From assembly GCF_009762775.1 (NCBI RefSeq), contig NZ_CP046401.1:3658001-3722000 (forward strand): a stretch of 64,000 nucleotides of DNA, in the 5' to 3' direction. The translations under genes were made by a program, and so were the position numbers. The notes beneath the pieces are model-generated. The model was not told the DNA's origin. It searched no databases and was given only the letters and a program-made list of their open reading frames with translations. Shown here one piece after another: positions 50,776-60,633 of this stretch. Position 1 is the stretch's first letter. Each line of letters opens with the position of its first letter. The DNA is from Maribellus comscasis. Lineage in GTDB: Bacteria > Bacteroidota > Bacteroidia > Bacteroidales > Prolixibacteraceae.

Positions 50776-53700
50776 TTACATTATTAATACATCTTCATTT
50801 TCTTCTGTTTCCGCCTGTAAAACCTGCCATTTTCTCTGGTGTTCGGTTGACCAGTGTGTTTTTAAATAATCCTTGGCAGCAGAATAACTGTTGAAATATT
50901 TTTTTGTCAGCTGTTCGGGAGACTCAAGCGCTTCTTTAGACAATATTTTGTATGTCTTTTTCTTAGACTCAGGTATTTCATCCACAAAACTGAACAACTC
51001 GTCCGGGCGGGTATGGTCAACAGGCCTTTTATTTCCGCTGATGTTTAATGTTCTTTCTCCCTGCCAGTTGTCGGGACCTTTGCTCTGTGTACTTCCACTT
51101 TCTCCTAAAATGATATCCTCAAAATCATTTGGTGTTGATTCCATAACCGTTGATATATCATAAAATTCATCCGGCATGATTTCAATTCCCGCGTTCATCA
51201 AATCAAAATCGGGCGTGGATAGTTTCTCATTATCCGGCAAATTTTCAAACTGTCCGCGAGAGAAATAATCTTGTATCGTTTTTTTTGTACTAACAGGATC
51301 TTCCTTGCCAAACGCATAGTTTGAGATTCGATAATTTGTGCTGGCTTTCATATGATTGTTTCCCAGCTTTTCAATGTTTTTATTTAAGGGAATCAGGTTT
51401 TGGCGCAGTTCCAGATAACCCGAAGGATGGATAAAAATCTGGTCCTCTTCTTCATTTTCATTTAGACTCCGAAGCGATTCTGCTCCACTGTATTCCTTTG
51501 GCAACTTTGCCGACCAGTTGCCGGATTGCTTTATCTGTATTTTTAATTTTTCGAGCAGTTTATCAGGTTCGACAAATACCGGAGCTACTTTTTGTTCCCC
51601 TCCCCAGGTAATATTAAATTTAATTTTTAAGGAGAAGAAGAGTACTTTTATTTTAGCATATCCTTTTGCCCTCCATGGCTCAGGCCCGCTGAGCAGAAAT
51701 TCCAAGCCAACACCAAAAAACGACCTACCCCGGTACGAAACGTCTACACTGATTCGAATGTCTGCATCAAAATAAAAAGGATCGAATTGTAACAATGCGT
51801 TAAATCCCACAAACCCATATGCCCTGGCATGTCCTTTTTTTACCACCAGTTCGGCGCTAACCCCAATTTGATAGGAGTTGGAAGTAATTGCCTGGTAATA
51901 CTGACAAGATAAACGAATATCTTCACCTTTTTTAATCAGGGCTGTTACTCTTGGTACATCCGGAAATTTTGCCGGCTTTTTATACCGGGGATGATAACCG
52001 CCAACCGATAAAAGAAATTGAGGATGACTCCCCCAATTCAACATAAAAGCAAAGCCCCCGGTAAGCGACACTTCTACCAAATTTGAATCCCGCAGCCGGC
52101 CTTCTATCAGAATGTATGACGCGGCAAAATTAAAATCACCAAAAACGTCTACATGCATCTCGCCCAAACTTTTTTCGGCATCTTTACCGGGCAGATATAC
52201 GCCTAAGCTTCCAAGCAGAATAAACCTTCCTTTAAATGGCATTTCAATCAAAAAACCAATATCAATTTCCATTACAGTAGGTTCGCCGTAACCAAATTTA
52301 AAGAAGGGCGCTACAACATAATGTTTTTTTTGTGGAGGGAAAACAGCTCTCAGATCGCTAATGATTTTTGAGGAATTTTCGATTACATTTTCCGGGAACA
52401 TAACAGAATTTATCGCTCCGGTTTGAATTCTTTCCCTTAAAATGTCCACTTTCATGGTGCGGTAGATCCCAATTATTCCCCCCACGGCGTTGAGTGTAAA
52501 TCCAAAAGGAAGAGGAAAACCCGGGTCAAAAAAGACACTGATACTCACCAACATAGAAAAGCCTTTTTCTTCGTTTGGCAAACGGGTGTTTATCAGTCCG
52601 ATAGCTGTAATTCCAATATTCAGGTCTCCGGAATCGAGTTCAATTTTTAATTTGAAATCTAAAACTCCGGCATAACGATGATTCTCAAAATCAAGCTCAA
52701 GAAAACCTCCTCCTGAGATAATTTCAGAATCGATACTAAGTGCGACTCCCTTCGGGGGTGTAAAACCAAAGTTAAAATCGGTTGCTCCCAAATCACCTCC
52801 TTTGTCTGGCATCGAAAGCTTCATCCCCAGGCCTGTTTCTTCTACTTTTACTTTAACAGGGCCCAGTTTTGAGGAAAATGTTGAAAGCACCTTTAAGTAT
52901 CCTCCCAAAGCGCCGTCTTTTGTAACGGGGCCGTAATCCCATTTTAAATTATCAAGATGGAAAAAGTCCAAATCTTTGTGTATGGGAATCAGCAATTCAT
53001 ACGGTTGTTTTTCGTTTTTCCCGGTTTCATCAATTGACTTACCTTCCATTTCTGAATCCGGTTGGATTACCGACTGTTTACCTTCCAAAGATGCTGATTC
53101 TGAGTTATCCTCTTTATCTTTTAGTAAGTCCAATACATCTTTTAGTGTGTCAACGTTGTGATCAAAATAAAATCCTTTTTTACGCGTATATCCTGCTGAC
53201 AAGGAAAACTTTAAAGGCACATCGCCGGATGGCAGTATTTCATTCAAAAAACCGTCTCCGTCGCCACCGGAAATAACAACTGCATTATCTTTCAGGCCAA
53301 TTTCAAATCCTCCGTCTTCTTTGCTTAAGAATCCATTGATTTGAATTTCACCAACAGCTAAACGTGTGCCGCTTTCATTCGGAAGATTATAAGATGCTCC
53401 AGTCTCGGGATCTGCTTTTCTTTTCAGTGTCAGTTCCAGCTTCATGTCTCCCAAAATATTCGCATCAGGAAGCCGGTTGAGAAACACATCCAATGCGTTA
53501 CCGGAAGTTGTTTTTATTTTCAGCTCCCAGTTATCGTTAAATTGATGTGTGTAAGTAAGTTCCCCGTTAAGAGAAATAAACAAGCCACCCAACGATTCAA
53601 CTTTTATATCCGAATTTTTATTAAAAAAATCCGACACTTCTTCATCAGCAACAAAAAACACGGTGGCTCCCAATCTTTTATCAAATTCACTTTCCTGATC

Positions 53701-54777
53701 TTCGGGGAGTTTTAAATCAAATGAAAATGCCCGTTCAGAAACCAGGTCCGCCCAGTTTCCTCTTTTCCATCGTTCTACGGTGGTATAATATTCTGTTAGT
53801 ATTTTTATTTCATTGTCGTTGAGCTTCTCTCTGTCTTCTTCTTTTTTCTTCAGATTATCTTCTTTTTTCTTCAGAACAGTTTCTACTCTGCTCCAGCCTT
53901 CATCCAAATCAACAGGGAAATTTTCATCATGTTCCCTCCTGATGGTTTTTAACATCAGATTTCCGAGAATAGTGTCCTTTAATTCTATGGTGCTGTCTTC
54001 TTTTATCGTTCTTGGCACAGTACTCCAGCCGACGAGAAACCGGCTTTCGGGCATCCGGCTTTCCATCGCGGTAAAAAACCCACCCAGCACCGTCATTATT
54101 TGGGAGAATTTTTCCGCATCTTCAATGGCTTTCAAACCGCTTTCAAGTTGATGTGATTGCGTGAATTCTGTCCAAAACTCTATTATCTTATCTTTTAAAT
54201 CAATAAAGTATTCAATGGGGTTGGTTATTAATTCCCAAATATTTTTAACTACAATTGCAGGCAGTTCTGTAACAACATAAACCGGCGCATCATATATTAA
54301 AAAGTGTGCAACATCATAAATTGTTTCAGGCACTCCCTGATCCTCGAAACCGCTCCTGATGGTAACTCTGGCTTCAGCAAGAAAACCCAGCAACTGCGAT
54401 ATCCAGTAAAATTCGGGATAATGCAGCCGGATGTAATTGGTGGTGTTTAGTTCCAGAAATAGCCAAATATAGGTATCTACATCTTTGGGATCATCAACTA
54501 CGGCTTTAATAAATTCTTTCAGGGAAGAATAGATGATTTTGACATCGTTTACCGCGCTTTGAAAAGCTACATCGTCAGGATTAATTGATTTTTGGTATTG
54601 ATTGATATTATTTACAGAATCTTCCGGAATATCTAATTTTGTATCTGTGTCCGGATCCAGGCCTAAATCCAACAAGGTATCACGCCGAACTTGTTCGTCC
54701 TCCATTTTTTCCTTCAACCATTCAACGAATTCACCTATTTTTCCAACGGCGGACTGTAAAAAACCTTGATTATCCAT
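50776..54777 (-). CDS. DUF6603-like giant protein
   Basis: 1333 residues, no signal peptide. The first about 270 residues are helical; the rest is beta-rich. Around residues 1000-1100 are the traits I associate with DUF6603: FYFDADIRISVDVSYRGRSF and FLLSGPEPWRAKGYAKIKVL, then KFNITWGG. Such large cytosolic beta proteins are of unknown role and sit in gene clusters with PhoD-like and unnamed large proteins. It starts 5 bp after the PhoD-like gene. The family name is from memory; treat it as probable. Confidence 0.65.
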   Translation of the reverse strand: MDNQGFLQSAVGKIGEFVEWLKEKMEDEQVRRDTLLDLGLDPDTDTKLDIPEDSVNNINQYQKSINPDDVAFQSAVNDVKIIYSSLKEFIKAVVDDPKDVDTYIWLFLELNTTNYIRLHYPEFYWISQLLGFLAEARVTIRSGFEDQGVPETIYDVAHFLIYDAPVYVVTELPAIVVKNIWELITNPIEYFIDLKDKIIEFWTEFTQSHQLESGLKAIEDAEKFSQIMTVLGGFFTAMESRMPESRFLVGWSTVPRTIKEDSTIELKDTILGNLMLKTIRREHDENFPVDLDEGWSRVETVLKKKEDNLKKKEEDREKLNDNEIKILTEYYTTVERWKRGNWADLVSERAFSFDLKLPEDQESEFDKRLGATVFFVADEEVSDFFNKNSDIKVESLGGLFISLNGELTYTHQFNDNWELKIKTTSGNALDVFLNRLPDANILGDMKLELTLKRKADPETGASYNLPNESGTRLAVGEIQINGFLSKEDGGFEIGLKDNAVVISGGDGDGFLNEILPSGDVPLKFSLSAGYTRKKGFYFDHNVDTLKDVLDLLKDKEDNSESASLEGKQSVIQPDSEMEGKSIDETGKNEKQPYELLIPIHKDLDFFHLDNLKWDYGPVTKDGALGGYLKVLSTFSSKLGPVKVKVEETGLGMKLSMPDKGGDLGATDFNFGFTPPKGVALSIDSEIISGGGFLELDFENHRYAGVLDFKLKIELDSGDLNIGITAIGLINTRLPNEEKGFSMLVSISVFFDPGFPLPFGFTLNAVGGIIGIYRTMKVDILRERIQTGAINSVMFPENVIENSSKIISDLRAVFPPQKKHYVVAPFFKFGYGEPTVMEIDIGFLIEMPFKGRFILLGSLGVYLPGKDAEKSLGEMHVDVFGDFNFAASYILIEGRLRDSNLVEVSLTGGFAFMLNWGSHPQFLLSVGGYHPRYKKPAKFPDVPRVTALIKKGEDIRLSCQYYQAITSNSYQIGVSAELVVKKGHARAYGFVGFNALLQFDPFYFDADIRISVDVSYRGRSFFGVGLEFLLSGPEPWRAKGYAKIKVLFFSLKIKFNITWGGEQKVAPVFVEPDKLLEKLKIQIKQSGNWSAKLPKEYSGAESLRSLNENEEEDQIFIHPSGYLELRQNLIPLNKNIEKLGNNHMKASTNYRISNYAFGKEDPVSTKKTIQDYFSRGQFENLPDNEKLSTPDFDLMNAGIEIMPDEFYDISTVMESTPNDFEDIILGESGSTQSKGPDNWQGERTLNISGNKRPVDHTRPDELFSFVDEIPESKKKTYKILSKEALESPEQLTKKYFNSYSAAKDYLKTHWSTEHQRKWQVLQAETEENEDVLIM

Positions 54778-54782
54778 ACTCT

Positions 54783-57767
54783 TTAGTTTTTATCGTCAGG
54801 TAGTGTTGGAGCTTTTTCATTTTCTGAAGCTTCCAAAGCAATTTTGTGTAGCGTATAAATATCATGATCCTGTATCTTGCCTGGCTTTCCATCGAAGGGC
54901 ACAGCATACAAAGAATGAATTACATGAAGCACATCATTCCCTGATTTTTCAAAAGAAACCAGCCCAAGATTAGTTTTAAATAATATTTGACGAGTGTAAT
55001 TTACCTTTTTTGCTTGCTCAATGTGCCGGATGGCTATTTTCTGTAAGTTTTTCATCATATCATCCGTTTCTTCCAACGGTTTTACCTGGGTTACTGTTGG
55101 TCTGTCGCTCTCTTTTCGGGAGTCAAGCACATTTTCTATCCTCCACGACCAATCCGGAGATCGGCCCGTTTTGGTGCCTTTAGGCCAGCCAAGTACCGGT
55201 ATAATCACCGGACTCTCTTTCAGTTTGTGTCTTAAAAAGAATACCTTCGAATTATCGGGTAGTTCTATGGGTTGCGGGTTTATTTTATGACTGGTCCATC
55301 CAAGGCGTTCCGCTCGCAGATTTTGCCGAATGGTTTTTTGAAGATTCAGAAAATTCTGACTGGCTTTTTGGATGAAAGCAGGCATAATGTTTCGAAATCC
55401 GCTTGAAGTTAACTGCGCAAAACATGCAGTAGCTTTTTCATTTCCTTTTGTCCAGTAAGCTAACCGTTGACTCGAACCGTAGTGAACATCCCCGGAAAGG
55501 AAGATAATCCTTTTAAATGGCGCCAATCGTTTGAGCAGTTCTTCCTGCGAAACCGGGTCAAAAGCCCAGGCTTCAATTGCATCCGGATCTGTTCCTTTCA
55601 TTCCTGATTTTACTTCTTCACCTCCTGATAAAAACTCCAAAAAATCGGTGGCTTTATATGCCAGAGGGGCAATCAGTTCGTCGAACACCGATGGGCCAAG
55701 TACAGGTAACGGAGCAATTACAAAACAAACGTCATCGTCTTTTGGTGTTGGGTTTTTGGGAATAAGATCTGTCATCCCGTTAAACGATAAATTGCCAGGT
55801 GCTCCATGAAATTTAACAAATGATCGTCGGGTCCGATTATCGATCGCCAGTATTTTGTGTTTGGCTCCTTCATAAGTAAAGTGCCACTTTATTAGCGGGC
55901 TTCGGTTATCCGGTAGCTGCTGTCTTCCGCCGGCAGAGCCCTGCACTCTGTGTTGAAAATCAAGTCCAAATAAAAAATCAATGTGTTCCTCTAACTCAGT
56001 AGTGTTTTCAGCTTCGTCTTTGAATAACAGAGAAATCTGGTTTAACAAATGGGCATGTGGATTTCCCAGAACTTTCAGGATTTCATCATCATCATCTGCA
56101 TTTTTTTTATATTTCCTGATAATGAATTCATCCTTGTTGTCAGTAGTTTGCAACAGCCATTCATCGGTATGCAACAGCTTTATTTCCACTTTTTCGCTGT
56201 CGAGTGTAATGCCTTTTTCAGAAAATGCCGATTTTAATGTATCCGAGAATTGACCTGTGTTAAACTCACTTGCCAAAACTGTTTCCAATTCAAAAAAGTG
56301 TCCTTCCCGGTTGTATCTGTCGGCACGGTTTCCCCAATCCTGAAACAGTGCATACGCCATCATTCCGTTTCTGACAATGGCTTTACCGAGCGGCGAGGTA
56401 AATACCCTGTCGCGCCACGAAGGGTTAAGGTTCCAGTCGTCGGTAATATCGTGATCATCAAAAATCATAAAAGTGGAAATATTGGCAAGCATCCTTCTCA
56501 CTTTTGGCAGTGTTTGACGTATGATTTTTAATTTATCCTTGTCTTTATTTTCTATTATCTTGCTGTCTTTGTCTCTATTTAGGTAGAACGGACCGATCCA
56601 CTCTTTGAGGTAGTTGATAAATTCTGTTTTTTGTTTTTTTTCATCCGGTGTTGCAGCGGTATCAAGAAAACTTAAAACACTGGATTTAGCTTGGTTTCTC
56701 TGATCTAAAGTTCCCTTTCCGGAAAGAATTGACCGGAGAATGTCGTTATTTTGAATACCAAAAAGGAAATCGAGGCAACTCTTCATTACGTCGTCATCAA
56801 ACACAGCTTTTTTCCCTGATCTTTCATCAAACAAATTTCGTTTGAAAATTGCTCCAAAATTTTTAGGAGTTTCTTCAATTTCATTAAAAGCCTGCTCGAA
56901 ATTTTTTAGATTATCAATTTCCTCCGGCCAGGACACATCAGACCATACAGATAAATACATGCCAACAAATTCACCAAACGAGATCAAATGATTGGCCGTG
57001 GCACCTGTCGTGAAGCGTGCTTCTGAATCGATCAATCGTCGTCGGATATATGCCGGAAAATGGTTGGCATCGGCGGGCCATCTTTCCTGAGTGCCCGGTG
57101 TTTTTCCGTTGGTTGGTAACGTTTCTTTATCATTAAGGAGGTTGTTTCCTAAATTAGTCAGATGACCCAATAGCGCTCCAACAACCGAATCAGCATAAAT
57201 CTGGTCGCCCGACATGAACAGTTGCTGAGGACGATTTACCGGATCAGCCAGATTTTTTTTGATAATGTCATCGACAAAGGAAAGTGCATCTTCAAACAGA
57301 TTGTCGTTGTTCCTGCAAGAACCATGAATAATTTTCAGGTCTTCGATTTTGGGAGCAGGCAAAGCGAAACCGGGTAACTGGTCGCTCTCGTAACTAAGAG
57401 TAGTTTTACCGTCTTTGTCTGTGTCGTCCACTAAGTTCAACGATTTAAAATCCCTCGATTCATTATCTGATGTAGTAAATTTGAGGTTGTAAGAATATAG
57501 TTGTCCCCATTGCAGCAACTTATCACTTGAAAGCGAAAGGCGTACAACCGTTATATGAAGGAATTTACCAATCTGTGTAGTATCCTGCGATACACTGCCT
57601 ACAGGGGTTTCGACAATTTCGCCGTTATTTTTAAAACTAATTATGCCGTTCCACACTGTCAGTTCAACTTTTGCAGCCGTTTTCAATGCTATCCACACAG
57701 AAACTTCATCCGGCGCTACCTTTCTCACAATCGGTCCACATAATATATCTGTTTTATTTAATGGCAT
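54783..57767 (-). CDS. PhoD-like metallophosphodiesterase, large
   Basis: About 994 residues from MPLNKTDILCGPIVRKVAPD (ATG 57767-57765), which lies 23 bp after the previous stop. An earlier start at 57878 would overlap that gene. PhoD-type motifs: IIHGSCRNND, FMSGDQIYADSV (metal ligands Asp), MIFDDHDITDDWN (DDHD) and FLSGDVHYGSSQRLAYW. There is no Tat or Sec signal, unlike classic PhoD, so it acts in the cytosol or inside a particle. The N-terminal about 160 residues are the usual Fn3-like PhoD_N part. It is tightly linked to the DUF6603 gene. Confidence 0.85.
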   Translation of the reverse strand: MPLNKTDILCGPIVRKVAPDEVSVWIALKTAAKVELTVWNGIISFKNNGEIVETPVGSVSQDTTQIGKFLHITVVRLSLSSDKLLQWGQLYSYNLKFTTSDNESRDFKSLNLVDDTDKDGKTTLSYESDQLPGFALPAPKIEDLKIIHGSCRNNDNLFEDALSFVDDIIKKNLADPVNRPQQLFMSGDQIYADSVVGALLGHLTNLGNNLLNDKETLPTNGKTPGTQERWPADANHFPAYIRRRLIDSEARFTTGATANHLISFGEFVGMYLSVWSDVSWPEEIDNLKNFEQAFNEIEETPKNFGAIFKRNLFDERSGKKAVFDDDVMKSCLDFLFGIQNNDILRSILSGKGTLDQRNQAKSSVLSFLDTAATPDEKKQKTEFINYLKEWIGPFYLNRDKDSKIIENKDKDKLKIIRQTLPKVRRMLANISTFMIFDDHDITDDWNLNPSWRDRVFTSPLGKAIVRNGMMAYALFQDWGNRADRYNREGHFFELETVLASEFNTGQFSDTLKSAFSEKGITLDSEKVEIKLLHTDEWLLQTTDNKDEFIIRKYKKNADDDDEILKVLGNPHAHLLNQISLLFKDEAENTTELEEHIDFLFGLDFQHRVQGSAGGRQQLPDNRSPLIKWHFTYEGAKHKILAIDNRTRRSFVKFHGAPGNLSFNGMTDLIPKNPTPKDDDVCFVIAPLPVLGPSVFDELIAPLAYKATDFLEFLSGGEEVKSGMKGTDPDAIEAWAFDPVSQEELLKRLAPFKRIIFLSGDVHYGSSQRLAYWTKGNEKATACFAQLTSSGFRNIMPAFIQKASQNFLNLQKTIRQNLRAERLGWTSHKINPQPIELPDNSKVFFLRHKLKESPVIIPVLGWPKGTKTGRSPDWSWRIENVLDSRKESDRPTVTQVKPLEETDDMMKNLQKIAIRHIEQAKKVNYTRQILFKTNLGLVSFEKSGNDVLHVIHSLYAVPFDGKPGKIQDHDIYTLHKIALEASENEKAPTLPDDKN

Positions 57768-57790
57768 AGCTTTATTTCTTTCAGTTTTAA

Positions 57791-60604
57791 TTATCCGGGC
57801 AACAATTCCTCCAGTTTTATAGCAGCTCTCACCTGTTTTTGCATCATAACTTTGGCTATAAACGCAGCATTGTTCCATTGCTCTGTAAAAATGGACGGGC
57901 GAATTCCGTTCAGATATCCTTCAGCAGGAAGTTCCTGAAAATGCTGCCAGCTAAAATCGTTTTCACCTGTTCCTGGAATTGAATCCTCCGGCGTTTCATC
58001 GAGCCCAAATCGCAGTTCAGTCATCCGTTCTTCAAAAATGACAAAGTATTCAGCTGCTTCTTCCTTTCTTATTGGAAAACCGAGGAATACAATATCAGGA
58101 GGCATTTCACCCTCAAAAACAGGATGGGTTCGTAAGGCATTTTGCGTTAAGTCGGGCTTACCATCTGTTGTTTTCTTTACCAGGTAGATAAGTGTATTGC
58201 TGAATTTCTGCAGCAATTCTCCCCGAATAAGCAATACCAGTTGGTTTTGATTTTCCTGCTGGTTGTTAAATTTGCCCGGAACGGGATTATCTCCCAATCG
58301 GTTATTTTTGTCCCATTCGGAAAGTCTGTTAATATCTTTGTCTTCATCGCGGGTAAGCAGCCACTTTTCAACCGCATTTTCATATACATCAGAAATTTCC
58401 TTTTCAGTTTCGTTTGGTTCCGCGACAACATAAGTTGCTTCTATTTTTTCTAACGTATTGTAATTGGTTCCATGTTTTTTTCGAATATCATCCAGTAATT
58501 TCGAAGCAATTTCAGTTTCACGGAACGCTTTCTTCTCATTGTCATCCATAGAATAGATGGTGGTATCCCAAAAACTTCTGAAATAACTCCCACGTTGGTC
58601 TGTTGGAAATTCTCTCCATAACAATTCCGACGCCATTTCGTGATTTAAACCCACCATAAAAGCTTCAATAAAACGGCGATTGGTTTGCAAAAGTCCTACT
58701 GTGTTTTGCGGTACATTTTCAAGGCCCGGTAAAATATATTCCTGCGACATCTCCCTTAAAAAGTGGTACATCGGACGGTGAAATTCAGGGTACCATTTTA
58801 CCGGGTGCAATTCATCCTCCGAATTGCTCTTTATTACTTTTGTTTTTTCAATATTCCGGAAATTACTTACCCGGTTTTTTATCCTCAGTTCTATCGTTTT
58901 TTTCGGATTTAAAGCTAAAATCGTTTTATCTATAATTTCTGAAAATGTTTTCTCAACCGGTTCAGCAACTGTTCCTGAAGGAGTAGCGGCAGCACTTGTT
59001 ACCGAACTTCTAAGTCCGCTTACTTTAAAACTCAAATTAACCAAACTGGAATTAACAATAGGCTTAAATCCAGATTTCACTTGAGCAGACTTCATCTTGA
59101 AAAGAAATTTCTGTGTCTTTACATTTGTAAGTTTGTTCGTGATGGTGCTGCTGCTAAGAACTGCGCCGATTGTTTTTTCCGGTTCAAAAGCAATTTTATT
59201 TTTTACAGGTAAAGCCATTTTAAAAACATTGTTTGGCTTCATTTTTTCCAACCGCTTGAACATGTTATTGGAAATCTCCCTTCCAAACCTTCCCAGGTTG
59301 AGTTCCTGATTTACTTCTTGTACCTTACTTAACTGTTCCCATGCTGCTTTCATCAGTTTTTCCTGATTTTCTTTTACAAACTGCACTCCTAACCCGGCCG
59401 CTGCCCTGTGTCGGAAATCAAGATTCAACTCTTCCAGCCAACCGTTTGTGTTTTGAGGATCGTTGTTGATTGGTTTTCCTTCTCTGAAAGCATACCATTC
59501 GCCGTAAACCGGAGGAGCTACCCGTAATCTGGTTTCTTTTTGACCGTTTTCTTTTTGAATAATTTCTTTTCTTTTATTTAATAAATGGGTTAAAGCCTCT
59601 TGTTTCTGTTTGCTAACTGTAGCGTCCGGGCTATCAGTTGCGATGTCCATTCCCCAGGGCTGAACGCCTGTATCCAGAGATTTCAGTGCAGCTTCCATCT
59701 GCAAAACAAGTCCGGTATCCTCCTGCATTCCATACCCCGGATTACTACAGTCGATCGCGCGTGTTCCCATGTTCTCCAGGTCGCGGGGTTTTAGTTTTCG
59801 GACAAGATTTTCAAAATCGCCACCTGTACCAGTGCTAAATTCCCAATCGAAATAGTAGGGAACAATTTTGCCTGCCCCGTCGGCCGGAGTTTCCCATGTA
59901 AGTAATCTCCTGTCTTCGGTTTCACCAATATTACCCGTTGCAGCCTCGGCTCCGATTTTAAATGTGGGTATTAAAAAAGCATTATACCTGGTTTGCGGTT
60001 TCAATTTTCGTGGGCATAATAAACGACAAACCGTTTTTTGTGTCGCTATTTTTATGCTGTTTGCGATTTGCCCGGCAGAAATCCCTTCTGTGTCTAATTT
60101 ATGCACATGTGCCCATCGCCACGATTCTTTTAGATCGGGTAAAATGGCGGTTGGTTTTAACTGAATTTGAGGCGGAAGTTCTTTGTTTGAATTTTGGATT
60201 TTTTCAAACTCCCCTTCCTCATCTCTATTTTCCGTTTTTAATACAATTAGCGCCAGCCAAGGAATCCAGTTGTTTTTGTCGGTAGTTTGCAGGCTGCTGA
60301 ACCGCCACAAAAAATCGGGCCCGGAAAATTCAATAAAAGGTACCAGCGAAGTTTCAAAATTGTTGGTATTTGGAGAAGGCGCCAGACGCGAGATAACGTT
60401 TCTATCAATTCCCATTACATCTCCCGGCCCGAAAAGCGTAATATTTTTCTCAACAACTTCTGTTTTAGTTGAATCTTTGTCAGTAGCTGTAAGGGTAAGT
60501 TTTACCGGAACAATCATTCGCTGCCCCACCACATTTTCGTTCTCTGCAAGGGTTGCTAATCCCTGTCTCATGTATGGTAAAAAATAATTTACGCGTTGTG
60601 TCAT
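57791..60604 (-). CDS. Large hypothetical protein of the DUF6603/PhoD operon
   Basis: 937 residues, no signal peptide or transmembrane segment. The start is MTQRVNYFLPYMRQGLATLA. The sequence is mixed alpha/beta with stretches such as WRFSSLQTTDKNNWIPWLAL, YLVNREM-like blocks and a C-terminal FSWQHFQELPAEGYLNGIRP. No family or catalytic motif is recognised. Its C-terminus precedes the PhoD-like start by 23 bp. Length and place suggest a structural or scaffold part of a multi-protein assembly; this is inference from context. Confidence 0.75.
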   Translation of the reverse strand: MTQRVNYFLPYMRQGLATLAENENVVGQRMIVPVKLTLTATDKDSTKTEVVEKNITLFGPGDVMGIDRNVISRLAPSPNTNNFETSLVPFIEFSGPDFLWRFSSLQTTDKNNWIPWLALIVLKTENRDEEGEFEKIQNSNKELPPQIQLKPTAILPDLKESWRWAHVHKLDTEGISAGQIANSIKIATQKTVCRLLCPRKLKPQTRYNAFLIPTFKIGAEAATGNIGETEDRRLLTWETPADGAGKIVPYYFDWEFSTGTGGDFENLVRKLKPRDLENMGTRAIDCSNPGYGMQEDTGLVLQMEAALKSLDTGVQPWGMDIATDSPDATVSKQKQEALTHLLNKRKEIIQKENGQKETRLRVAPPVYGEWYAFREGKPINNDPQNTNGWLEELNLDFRHRAAAGLGVQFVKENQEKLMKAAWEQLSKVQEVNQELNLGRFGREISNNMFKRLEKMKPNNVFKMALPVKNKIAFEPEKTIGAVLSSSTITNKLTNVKTQKFLFKMKSAQVKSGFKPIVNSSLVNLSFKVSGLRSSVTSAAATPSGTVAEPVEKTFSEIIDKTILALNPKKTIELRIKNRVSNFRNIEKTKVIKSNSEDELHPVKWYPEFHRPMYHFLREMSQEYILPGLENVPQNTVGLLQTNRRFIEAFMVGLNHEMASELLWREFPTDQRGSYFRSFWDTTIYSMDDNEKKAFRETEIASKLLDDIRKKHGTNYNTLEKIEATYVVAEPNETEKEISDVYENAVEKWLLTRDEDKDINRLSEWDKNNRLGDNPVPGKFNNQQENQNQLVLLIRGELLQKFSNTLIYLVKKTTDGKPDLTQNALRTHPVFEGEMPPDIVFLGFPIRKEEAAEYFVIFEERMTELRFGLDETPEDSIPGTGENDFSWQHFQELPAEGYLNGIRPSIFTEQWNNAAFIAKVMMQKQVRAAIKLEELLPG

Positions 60605-60633
60605 TTTACAGCTTCTTTTTTTTTATTCAATCA

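Noticed and set aside
57768..57878. N-terminal extension of the PhoD-like protein
   Set aside because: It would overlap the end of the previous gene by almost 90 bp. The family-type N-terminus starts at the Met encoded at 57767.
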